Source of the DNA: Jannaschia maritima
GTDB lineage: Bacteria; Pseudomonadota; Alphaproteobacteria; Rhodobacterales; Rhodobacteraceae
Length of the DNA stretch: 64,000 bases
Direction of reading: 5' to 3'
NCBI RefSeq assembly: GCF_030973515.1
Contig: NZ_JARGZA010000005.1
Span: 124,001-188,000, forward strand
The notes under the pieces were generated by a model. The model was not told where the DNA came from, made no database searches, and saw only the letters and a list, made by a program, of their open reading frames with translations. Below, in pieces: positions 1-5,709 of this stretch. Positions within the stretch are counted from its first letter, which is position 1; each line of letters starts with the position of its first letter. Both the position numbers and the translations under genes were made by a program.

Positions 1-940
1 CCTCGCCGTCGGCCAGCGCGGCACGGCGGGCGGGCTGCCAGACCTGCATCAGCAGGTCGCGCACGGCGCCCGGCGTGCGGGCCATCTGGGTTTCCAGCTT
101 GTAGTCGGCGAAGCTGTCGTAGCCCAGGAGCTTGGCGCGTTCCTCGCGCAGGGCCAGGATCTCGGCGGCCAGGCGACGGTTGTCGGTCTCGCCCCCGTTC
201 GCGCCCCGCGACGTCCACGCCTCGAACGCGCGGCGGCGCAGGTCGCGGTCGGGATGGTTCGCCAGGAACGGGGTGATGTGGCTGCGGTTCAACGTCACCA
301 CGGCGCCGGGGCGGTCGCGGTCGCGCCCCGCCCGGCGCAGCGCGTCGGCCGCGCTGGGTGGCAGGGCCGCGACCTGTTCGTCGGTCAGGTCCATGTACCA
401 GTCGCGCTCGTCCGCCAGCAGGTTCTGGGTGAACTGCGTTCCCAGCACGGCCAGACGCGCCTTGATCTCGGTCAGACGTTCCGCTTCGGCCCCCTTCAGG
501 GCGGCGCCCGCACGGACGAAGTTGCGATGCGTCAGATGCAGCACGCGGGCCTGTTCGGGCGTCAGGTCCAGGCTGTCGCGGCGGTCGTGCAGGTCGTCGA
601 TGCGCGCGAACAGGGCGGCATCGTTGACGATCTCGGAGGAATAGGCGGACAGCTTCGGCGCCATGTCGCGTTGCAGCGCGTTGCGCGCGTCGTTCGCGTC
701 GGCGCCGGTCAGGTTGTAGAACACGCCGGCGACCCGGTTCAGGTCCGCATCCGCCAGTTCCAGCGCGTCGATCGTATTCTCGAAGGTCGGCGGTTCCGCG
801 TCGCCCGAGATGGCGCGGATGGCGGCGCGGCCACGGTCCATCGCCGCGTCGAAGGCGGGGGCGAAATGCGCGTCCTCGATCGCGTCGAAGGGCGGCAGGG
901 CGTGGGGGCCAGTCCAGTCGGACAGCAGCGGGTTGGTCAT
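1..940 (-). CDS. M3 family metallopeptidase (Dcp/oligopeptidase A-like), N-terminal part
   Basis: Cytoplasmic zinc peptidase of the M3 family that degrades short peptides. Only about 313 N-terminal residues are in the window; the gene runs off the left edge, so the HExxH zinc site cannot be checked. The visible part begins MTNPLLSDWTGPHALPPFD and continues with the helical N-terminal region typical of Dcp/OpdA, including PTFENTIDALE and NLTGADANDARN. The ATG at 940 has a good ribosome site, GGAGACGACC, directly upstream. The family assignment rests on this N-terminal similarity; whether it is a dipeptidyl carboxypeptidase or an oligopeptidase cannot be decided. Confidence 0.85.
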   Translation of the reverse strand, partial: MTNPLLSDWTGPHALPPFDAIEDAHFAPAFDAAMDRGRAAIRAISGDAEPPTFENTIDALELADADLNRVAGVFYNLTGADANDARNALQRDMAPKLSAYSSEIVNDAALFARIDDLHDRRDSLDLTPEQARVLHLTHRNFVRAGAALKGAEAERLTEIKARLAVLGTQFTQNLLADERDWYMDLTDEQVAALPPSAADALRRAGRDRDRPGAVVTLNRSHITPFLANHPDRDLRRRAFEAWTSRGANGGETDNRRLAAEILALREERAKLLGYDSFADYKLETQMARTPGAVRDLLMQVWQPARRAALADGE

Positions 941-995
941 GGTCGTCTCCTCGGGCTCCCCCGGAGGTAGGGGGCCCGAGGGGGCGTCGCCAGGG

Positions 996-1514
996 TCAGG
1001 TCGTCGTCCGCGTCACCGTGGTGCCGCCGCCCATGCGGCTGACGACGCCGTCGCGCTTGATCGCGTGCCACATGGCGCCCGCCACGTGCAGCACGGCCAG
1101 GCCCAGAACGACATAGGCCGCGATCCCGTGGACCTGCCCCAGCCAACCGGCCTTGACCCACAGGGCGGCCATGCCGAACAGCGGCATCGCGATCAGAAGC
1201 CCGTAGAACGCGAAATGCGTGGCGCGCGACAGGATCTGGATGGGTTTGGGTTCGTTGTCGGGGGGCGGCGGCGCGCCGTGCTTCAAGCGCAGGTACAGGC
1301 GGACCAGCATGGCGATGAGGATGCAGGTGCCGATGATCCCGTGGACGTAGAGGACCCCGTCCATGGGCAGGACCCCGTATTCCACCCCATACAGGTACGC
1401 CTGCTCCATCCGGCCGCCGGTGGCATACTGGAACAGGACCAGGAAGACGACCGTCCAGTGCATGGCGATATGGCGGACGTGATAGGCGCCGACGGGGCGG
1501 GCGGCTTGGGCCAT
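996..1514 (-). CDS. Cytochrome b561 family protein
   Basis: A 172-residue inner-membrane di-haem cytochrome b expected to pass electrons between quinol and an unidentified partner. Four membrane segments are visible, with histidines in the expected places: HIAMHWTVVFLVLFQ in helix 1, YVHGIIGTCILIAMLVR in helix 2, THFAFYGLLIAMPLFG in helix 3, and VHGIAAYVVLGLAVLHVAG followed by MWHAIKRDG in helix 4. An in-frame ATG 42 codons upstream would add a proline-rich stretch unlike the family. The ATG at 1514, with GAGG about 8 bases before it, is preferred. It is divergent from the lipoprotein pair that starts at 1655. Substrate unknown. Confidence 0.9.
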   Translation of the reverse strand: MAQAARPVGAYHVRHIAMHWTVVFLVLFQYATGGRMEQAYLYGVEYGVLPMDGVLYVHGIIGTCILIAMLVRLYLRLKHGAPPPPDNEPKPIQILSRATHFAFYGLLIAMPLFGMAALWVKAGWLGQVHGIAAYVVLGLAVLHVAGAMWHAIKRDGVVSRMGGGTTVTRTTT

Positions 1515-1654
1515 GGCGGGAACCTCAGGGAGCAAAGGGGTATCGTGGGTCGCAACGCCGCCCGGCGGGCGCGTGTTCCCCGAGACCGGGGGGAACCGGG
1601 GGGCGGGGGGACCGGTTGTCGCAGTGTGAACCGTCCCCAACCGGAGAGACCACG

Positions 1655-1792
1655 ATGACCCGTTTCCTTAAGATCGCCGCCCTGCTGGCCCTGCCCTTCG
1701 CCGTGTCCGGCTGCGCCGCCGCCGCCCTGGGCGCGGGCGGGGCCATCGCCGCCGACGAGTTGGCGGAGAACGAAGGCGGGAACCTGTTCTGA
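1655..1792 (+). CDS. Small lipoprotein (45 aa)
   Basis: A 45-residue protein with a signal peptide ending in a lipobox, FAVSGC, so Cys20 would be lipidated and the short mature part held in a membrane. The mature part is AAAALGAGGAIAADELAENE plus a few residues, with no recognisable domain. GGAGAGACCACG precedes the ATG. Its stop TGA overlaps the ATG of the next small lipoprotein gene (TGATG), so the two are probably co-translated. Role unknown; cell-envelope stress is a guess based only on the entericidin-like neighbour. Confidence 0.75.
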   Translation: MTRFLKIAALLALPFAVSGCAAAALGAGGAIAADELAENEGGNLF

Positions 1793-1911
1793 TGGCACGC
1801 TTTTTCCTGATCCTGACGCTGCTCGGCGGGCTGTCCGCCTGCGGCACGGTGGGCGGCTTCGTGGACGACAGCGAGGCCGTGGGCGACGCGGTCAGCGACG
1901 CCCTGGACTGA
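1792..1911 (+). CDS. Entericidin-like small lipoprotein (39 aa)
   Basis: A 39-residue lipoprotein. The signal segment MARFFLILTLLGGLSAC ends in a clear lipobox, with lipidated Cys17, followed by GTVGGFVDDSEAVGDAVSDA. The pattern of a short N-terminal anchor, Gly-Val pairs and then an acidic/alanine amphipathic stretch ending in D-A resembles the entericidin A/B family, small lipoproteins linked to stress and cell lysis in E. coli. The resemblance is short and could be convergent. The start codon overlaps the preceding stop codon. Confidence 0.7.
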   Translation: MARFFLILTLLGGLSACGTVGGFVDDSEAVGDAVSDALD

Positions 1912-1922
1912 TAATTGTTGTC

Positions 1923-1966
1923 GTACACCCCCCGTACACCCCCTGTGCACCCCCCGTACATACGCG
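1923..1966 (+). repeat. Tandem 11-bp repeat, copy A (GTRCACCCCCY x3 plus tail)
   Basis: Three head-to-tail 11-bp units, GTACACCCCCC, GTACACCCCCT and GTGCACCCCCC, are followed by GTACATACGCG. The same array with the same tail occurs in opposite orientation near 30714-30756. The unit length is about one turn of DNA. It lies 65-108 bases before the start of the VOC gene. Function unknown. Confidence 0.85.
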
Positions 1967-2030
1967 GGGGCACACCGGGGCTCGGGGGGAAAGGACCGCT
2001 TGACGGCTATGGCCGCTCCGTGCGGGGCGG

Positions 2031-2468
2031 ATGTTGACCGACTGGTCGATCCATCACGTCAACCTGCAGGCCCGCGACGTGCGCCGCGCGGCGGCCTTCT
2101 ATACCGCCGTCCTGGGGTTGGCGGAACGGCCCTGGGCGTTTCCCGCCACCCGCGGTTATCTGCCCGGCGACCCCGACAAGCTGGCGCTGCTGGGCGACGG
2201 GCGGGACGGGCATTCGGGGTTGCACCTGATCGCGCCGGACGACGACTTCGCCCGAAAGAACGACCTGCTGTTCAACCCGTCGAAGGGCGGCCACGTGGCC
2301 ATCCGCGTTCCCGACCTCGACGCCGTGATCGCGCGCCTGCGGGACGCGGGCATCCCCCATTCGGTCACGGGCGAGTTCGCCATTCCCGGTTTGCGCCACG
2401 TGTACCTGGAGGACCCCGAAGGGAACCTGCTGGAATTGAACGGGCCGGTCCGAGGGTCCGCCGGGTAG
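2031..2468 (+). CDS. VOC superfamily protein (glyoxalase/fosfomycin-resistance fold)
   Basis: A 145-residue single VOC module. It has the beta-alpha-beta-beta-beta pattern twice: IHHVNLQARDVRRAAAFYTA at about 7-26, then GGHVAIRVPDLDAVIARLRD at about 86-105, and the closing strand VYLEDPEGNLLEL near the C terminus. The metal-binding positions of the family are plausibly His8 or 9, His in the central strand (HSGLHLIAP) and Glu in NLLEL. Members bind a divalent metal and isomerise, open epoxides or cleave rings on diverse substrates; the substrate is not predictable here. It stands alone in its unit, with the 11-bp repeat array upstream. Confidence 0.85.
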   Translation: MLTDWSIHHVNLQARDVRRAAAFYTAVLGLAERPWAFPATRGYLPGDPDKLALLGDGRDGHSGLHLIAPDDDFARKNDLLFNPSKGGHVAIRVPDLDAVIARLRDAGIPHSVTGEFAIPGLRHVYLEDPEGNLLELNGPVRGSAG

Positions 2469-2553
2469 GACAAGACCCCGATACATGCGCGCGCCCCGGG
2501 GGACGCGCGACCGTTCGGTTTGAAAGTGGATCGGGCCGGGCGGAGGGGCGCGG

Positions 2554-2811
2554 TCAGCAGCGGTACTGGTTGCCGAACCGGTCCTGGCAGACCCGCCCCC
2601 GGTTCGCGCCCACGACGGCCGCGCCGACCGCGGCCCCGGCCAGCGCGCCGGACAGGGTGGAGCCCCCGTCGCGGCCGATCGCCTGGCCCAGCGCGGCCCC
2701 GCCCGCGGCACCCACCAGCGCGCCGTCGGCGGTGTTGTTCCCGGTCTGCGGCACACAGGCGGACAGGGCGAGGGCGGCGGCGAGGGGCAGGGCGAGGATG
2801 GGGGCGCGCAT
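2554..2811 (-). CDS. Glycine-zipper lipoprotein (85 aa)
   Basis: A small envelope protein. The signal sequence ends in the lipobox ALSAC (Cys19). Two glycine-zipper segments follow: GALVGAAGGAALGQAIGR and, after a short linker, GALAGAAVGAAVVGANRGR. It ends CQDRFGNQYRC, with two cysteines that could pair in the periplasm. Glycine-zipper segments of this sort insert in or associate with membranes (as in SlyB/17 kDa antigen-like proteins). No partner gene is adjacent. Exact role unknown. Confidence 0.8.
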   Translation of the reverse strand: MRAPILALPLAAALALSACVPQTGNNTADGALVGAAGGAALGQAIGRDGGSTLSGALAGAAVGAAVVGANRGRVCQDRFGNQYRC

Positions 2812-2961
2812 GGCGAGGCTCCGGGTCTATGGGTGGGACGATTCGGGAACCGTGCTAGCGGGCCGGGGGGCTGGGTGCAAAGGGTCCCGCGCAATATCCG
2901 ATGACACCGGCGCGTCATGGGATGCGGGCGGGTGGTCGGCGGACGGGCGCCCGCCGTTCCG

Positions 2962-3450
2962 TCAATCGTCGAGCCGCACGGTGGCGGTCTTGTCGCGGTA
3001 GTCCCGCTTCGGGTCGACGCCCAGCATCGCCTCGATCCCCGCGACCAGCGAGGATCCGTCCCGCCAGAGCCGCGCGGTGGTGGCGTCGAACCGCACGAGC
3101 CGCAGGCTGGGGTCGTCCTTGCCGTCCTCGTACCAGGCGGCGACGTCGGGGTTCCACAGCCGGTCGACCACGGCGCGGTCGGTGTCGGGGACGAGCGTGC
3201 CCTCCACCGTGGCCCAGACGTCGTGGCCCTTGGACGCGAAGGTCATCAGGCCGGGCTTCGGCCCCGCCTGCGTCGCCTGGGCCAGATCGGTGTCGCGAGC
3301 GGTGAAGAACCACAGAGGCCCCGCATCCGCGTCGCCGTCGGGGACCGCCGCCATCGGCCGGGGCGGCGCCCCGTCGCAGCCCAGCATCACGGTCATGTCG
3401 GAGCGCAGCGCCTTCCAGAAGGCGGCTTCGAGTTCGGCGGGGCTGGGCAT
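2962..3450 (-). CDS. Pyridoxamine 5'-phosphate oxidase-related, general-stress type flavin-binding protein
   Basis: A 162-residue split-barrel protein of the general stress protein 26 group within the PNPOx-like superfamily, which bind FMN or related cofactors. The N-terminal helix MPSPAELEAAFWKALRSD leads into MTVMLGCDG and RPMAAVPDGD. The core contains LWFFTARDTDLAQ and then the strand WATVEGTLVPDTDRAVVDRLW. The WNPDVAAWYEDGKDDPSLRL segment is characteristic of this subgroup. An upstream in-frame ATG would add 82 Arg/Pro-rich residues and is rejected; the ATG at 3450 fits the family. Substrate unknown. Confidence 0.85.
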   Translation of the reverse strand: MPSPAELEAAFWKALRSDMTVMLGCDGAPPRPMAAVPDGDADAGPLWFFTARDTDLAQATQAGPKPGLMTFASKGHDVWATVEGTLVPDTDRAVVDRLWNPDVAAWYEDGKDDPSLRLVRFDATTARLWRDGSSLVAGIEAMLGVDPKRDYRDKTATVRLDD

Positions 3451-3545
3451 GGGGTCTGGCCTTCGGCTGGGGGGTGTGGGCGGGCAACGCGAAGGGGGTG
3501 GGGGTGGTTGCGTGGGTGGCCCGGCGAAGGCGGGCCGCCGCCGGG

Positions 3546-3950
3546 TCAGGCGGGCCGGCGGCCGGATTCGGCGGCGGTGAAGACGGATGTCCGGCGCCGT
3601 CCCCCTGTTTCCGACCTCGCGCCGAAGGCGGGGTTCCCGACGGCGGCTACGATCTCGGCGTTGCCGTCGGCCATGTCCAGCTGCGTGTCGGACCACCCCT
3701 TCAGGATCGTGTAGCTGACCGTGAACTCCAACGGCGCGGCCACGTCCATCCAGGGGATCGCGATCGCGGCGAAGCGGCGGTGGCAGGTACCGAGGTCGCT
3801 GTCCTCGTAGAGAAGGATCCAGAACGGGATCTCGTCGTACTGGGAATGGACCGCGCCCCGCACCTCCCGCCAGAGGGTGCCCTCCTCGGCTTCGAGGGCG
3901 GCGCGAACCTTGCGGTAGGCTTGCTGAAAGGGCGGTTCGGTGCGGGGCAT
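3546..3950 (-). CDS. Hypothetical protein (134 aa)
   Basis: Not recognised. The first 105 residues look like a folded soluble protein: an amphipathic helix (FQQAYRKVRAALEAEEGTLW), then aromatic-rich strands with YDEIPFWILLYEDSDLGTC and IPWMDVAAPLEFTVSY. The last 25 residues are low-complexity and basic (SETGGRRRTSVFTAAESG), suggesting an unstructured tail or read-through. The ribosome site before the ATG is weak. A REP pair starts about 75 bases upstream of its start codon. No signal peptide or membrane segment. Confidence 0.55.
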   Translation of the reverse strand: MPRTEPPFQQAYRKVRAALEAEEGTLWREVRGAVHSQYDEIPFWILLYEDSDLGTCHRRFAAIAIPWMDVAAPLEFTVSYTILKGWSDTQLDMADGNAEIVAAVGNPAFGARSETGGRRRTSVFTAAESGRRPA

Positions 3951-4023
3951 GGGGGTCTTCGGAGCGTTGGAGGGGTCATGGGGCGAACGTGGGACGGGTG
4001 GGGGCGGTTGCGTGGGGGCCGTC

Positions 4024-4086
4024 GTAGGGCGGGGTTCACCCCGCCGTAGTGCGACCGTCGGATCGGCGGGGTGAACCCCGCCCTAC
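4024..4086. repeat. REP pair 1 (BIME-like inverted repeat)
   Basis: Two 22-base arms, 4024-4045 and 4065-4086, are perfect reverse complements of each other, and each arm is itself a palindrome (GGCGGGGTTCACCCCGCC core, with GTAG/CTAC at the outer end). The downstream arm ends 35 bases before the RAYT start codon. This layout is the usual REP-RAYT arrangement. Confidence 0.9.
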
Positions 4087-4121
4087 ACGATGCGTAAAGC
4101 ATCGACGTGGTTTGGGAGGCC

Positions 4122-4599
4122 ATGCCTAACTACCGCCGTCCCCACGTGCCGGGTTCATCGATCTTCTTCACCGTCGCATTGGCGGAGCGGGGGCGCGATA
4201 CGTTGGTACGGCATGTCGATGGATTGCGGGATGCAGTTCGCCAGACACGCGCGGAGCGGCCCTTCCGAATAGATGCGTGGGTCGTGTTGCCGGACCATCT
4301 GCACGCGGTGTGGACCCTGCCGGCGGGGGACGTGGACTATTCGGTACGGTGGGGCGCGATCAAGGCTCGGTTCTCGATGGCGATGCGTAGGGCGCAAGGG
4401 GGAGGTCGGATTGTGGCAGCCGCGGTTCTGGGAGCACCACATCCGGGACGAGGCCGACCTGCGCGCGCATGTCCGGTATTGCTGGATCAATCCGGTGAAG
4501 CACGGATTGTGCGATGTGCCGGAGGATCGGCCCCATTCGTCCGTGCATCGGGACATGACGGCCGGGCGGTACGTGCCGGGGATGGATTTGGGGTCGTAG
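4122..4599 (+). pseudogene. REP-associated tyrosine transposase (RAYT, Y1_Tnp/HUH), frameshifted
   Basis: Single-strand DNA transposase of the RAYT type, which acts on REP palindromes. It starts at ATG 4122 with GGGAGG just upstream. The first frame gives MPNYRRPHVPGSSIFFTVAL, then VVLPDHLHAVWTLPAGD, which holds the HUH pair (H-L-H), and KARFSMAMRRA. The rest of the family signature is in the +1 frame: GRKGEVGLWQPRFWEHHIRD, then HVRYCWINPVKHGL with the candidate catalytic Tyr, then CDVPEDRPHSSVHRDM. The switch is near 4390-4396 and looks like a small indel. The TAG stop is part of the next REP (GTAGGGCGGGG). The gene is probably dead unless the shift is recoded or a sequencing error. Confidence 0.85.
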
Positions 4600-4665
4600 G
4601 GCGGGGCTCACCCCGCCGCGTGGGTCGATGTGGACGGGGATGCGGCGGGGTGAACCCCGCCCTAC
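4596..4665. repeat. REP pair 2
   Basis: Arms 4596-4617 (GTAGGGCGGGGCTCACCCCGCC with the outer GTAG) and 4644-4665 form an inverted pair with one mismatch relative to pair 1. The second arm is identical to the second arm of pair 1. The left arm supplies the RAYT stop codon. Together with pair 1 it brackets the RAYT gene. Confidence 0.9.
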
Positions 4666-4682
4666 GGTCTTCGAAAACGTCC

Positions 4683-4747
4683 GGTGGGTGCGACCCACCA
4701 TGTCGGATCGTTCGCGATGTCGGGGGGTGGTGGGTGTCACCCACCCC
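4683..4747. repeat. REP-like pair 3 (GGTGGGT..ACCCACC variant)
   Basis: Two short palindromes, GGTGGGTGCGACCCACC at 4683-4699 and GGTGGGTGTCACCCACC at 4729-4745, are separated by about 29 bases. The spacer begins ATGTCGGATCGTTCG, close to the spacer of pair 4 (ATGTCGCGTCGTTCG). This is a second sequence class of REP in the same cluster. Confidence 0.75.
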
Positions 4748-4898
4748 AAGGTTCGCCGACCGTGCGAGGGGATCGGGCGGGTCGCGTCGGTGGCGGGCAA
4801 CGACCCCGGCCCGGGGCCGGGGTGCCGCGGGGCGACGTGCCGGTGGGTCGGGCATGCTCGGCGGTGCGGCGGAGCGGGCCGGAGGTGTCGGGGCTGCC

Positions 4899-4969
4899 GT
4901 AGGGTGGGTGCGGCCCACCATGTCGCGTCGTTCGATGCGTCCCGGAACGGTGGGTTCCACCCGCCCTAC
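4899..4969. repeat. REP pair 4
   Basis: Arms GTAGGGTGGGTGCGGCCCACC at 4899-4919 and GGTGGGTTCCACCCGCCCTAC at 4949-4969 form an imperfect inverted pair with GTAG/CTAC ends. The spacer resembles that of pair 3. It lies immediately before the decayed RAYT C-terminal fragment. Confidence 0.8.
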
Positions 4970-4974
4970 GGATC

Positions 4975-5047
4975 GCCGTGCGACGGGCCGGAGGATCGGC
5001 CGTATTCGTCGGTGCGCCGGGCGAAGCGGATGGGGATGTATCCGTAG
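4975..5047 (+). pseudogene. Remnant of a second RAYT C terminus
   Basis: Translation of this segment ends PCDGPEDRPYSSVRRAKRM-GMYP-stop. It aligns with the end of the upstream RAYT, LCDVPEDRPHSSVHRDM, and with the general RAYT C terminus (PEDWPWSSxHR). No N-terminal or catalytic part is present. Its TAG stop again falls in a REP arm (GTAGGGTGCGTGG at 5044). This is a fragment left from an older REP-RAYT unit or from a partial duplication. Confidence 0.6.
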
Positions 5048-5126
5048 GGTGCGTGGTCCCCACGCACCGATGCGGATGTCGGTGACGTATGGAACGGAGG
5101 CGGTGCATGACGAGCACACACCCTAC
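5044..5126. repeat. REP pair 5 (divergent)
   Basis: The left arm GTAGGGTGCGTGGTCCCCACGCACC (5044-5068) is a good palindrome. The right half is reduced to CACACACCCTAC, about 5115-5126. This is a degenerate member of the cluster. Confidence 0.6.
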
Positions 5127-5170
5127 GCGGTGCCATGTGCCGCCGACGACCCGCCCGCCGCGATGGGCCC

Positions 5171-5200
5171 GTAGGATGGGGTTCTATCCCACCGGCCTAC
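5171..5200. repeat. REP arm 6 (single)
   Basis: A palindromic unit with GTAG and CTAC ends: GTAGGATGGGG, TTC, then TATCCCACCGGCCTAC. No clear partner is nearby, except a half-match GTAGGAT read from the minus strand at 5286-5293, where the next gene ends. The 4600-5289 interval holds only REP units and RAYT debris; I see no intact gene in it. Confidence 0.6.
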
Positions 5201-5289
5201 ATCGCCGATCTCGCCAGGCCGTGAGGTCGGTGCCGGGAATGTGGGTGGGGCTTGGCGGTGACGGAGGTGCGTGTGGCGGGGGGATCATC

Positions 5290-5709
5290 CTACGCCTGCT
5301 CGGCATCTAAATTGATGATCGCCTTTCGCGTCCGTAGAATAACCCTGTTGTTGAATCTTCCCCTCATCTTCTTCAATTTTCTTAAATGCTTCTGCTGGCC
5401 TGAAACGGCTGGACACTTTGTCGCCACGACGACGGCTATTATTTCCCGTTCGCCGATGTGTTCAGGCAGGTTCTTTGATGTGGCTGCGATCTGGGAGCAC
5501 GCTTTCTCAACTCCCTCCCCCTTCAATTCGATAAGCCAGATACGTTGGTTCGAACTTACATACCCATCACATCGCTCCCTATGATCATCGATTAAACATC
5601 CATCAATTTGGCCTTTCTGATACCATCTGTTTCGCTCATTAGTAAATATAGCTTTCCTATTTCTCTCTTCGAAGACAATCATCTTCGCTCTGGTCTTCTC
5701 CACACACAT
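5290..5709 (-). CDS. Small PD-(D/E)XK nuclease-like protein, partner of the upstream ATPase
   Basis: A 139-residue protein not matched to a named family. A PD-(D/E)XK-type signature is visible: Asp48 in CDGYV, then a strand IWLIELKG carrying Glu61 and Lys63, then a helix EKACSQIAATSK with Gln73 where many such nucleases carry a conserved Gln or Glu. The start codon overlaps the ATPase stop by one base, so the two are made together. Codon use is AT-rich, as in the ATPase and unlike the rest of the window. The C terminus is basic (KHLRKLKKMRGRFNNRV) and could bind nucleic acid. The nuclease call is inferred from the motif; cleavage target unknown. Confidence 0.6.
   Translation of the reverse strand: MCVEKTRAKMIVFEERNRKAIFTNERNRWYQKGQIDGCLIDDHRERCDGYVSSNQRIWLIELKGEGVEKACSQIAATSKNLPEHIGEREIIAVVVATKCPAVSGQQKHLRKLKKMRGRFNNRVILRTRKAIINLDAEQA

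Noticed and set aside
1923-1966. CRISPR array
   Set aside because: Units are 11 bp with no spacers; there are no cas genes in the window.
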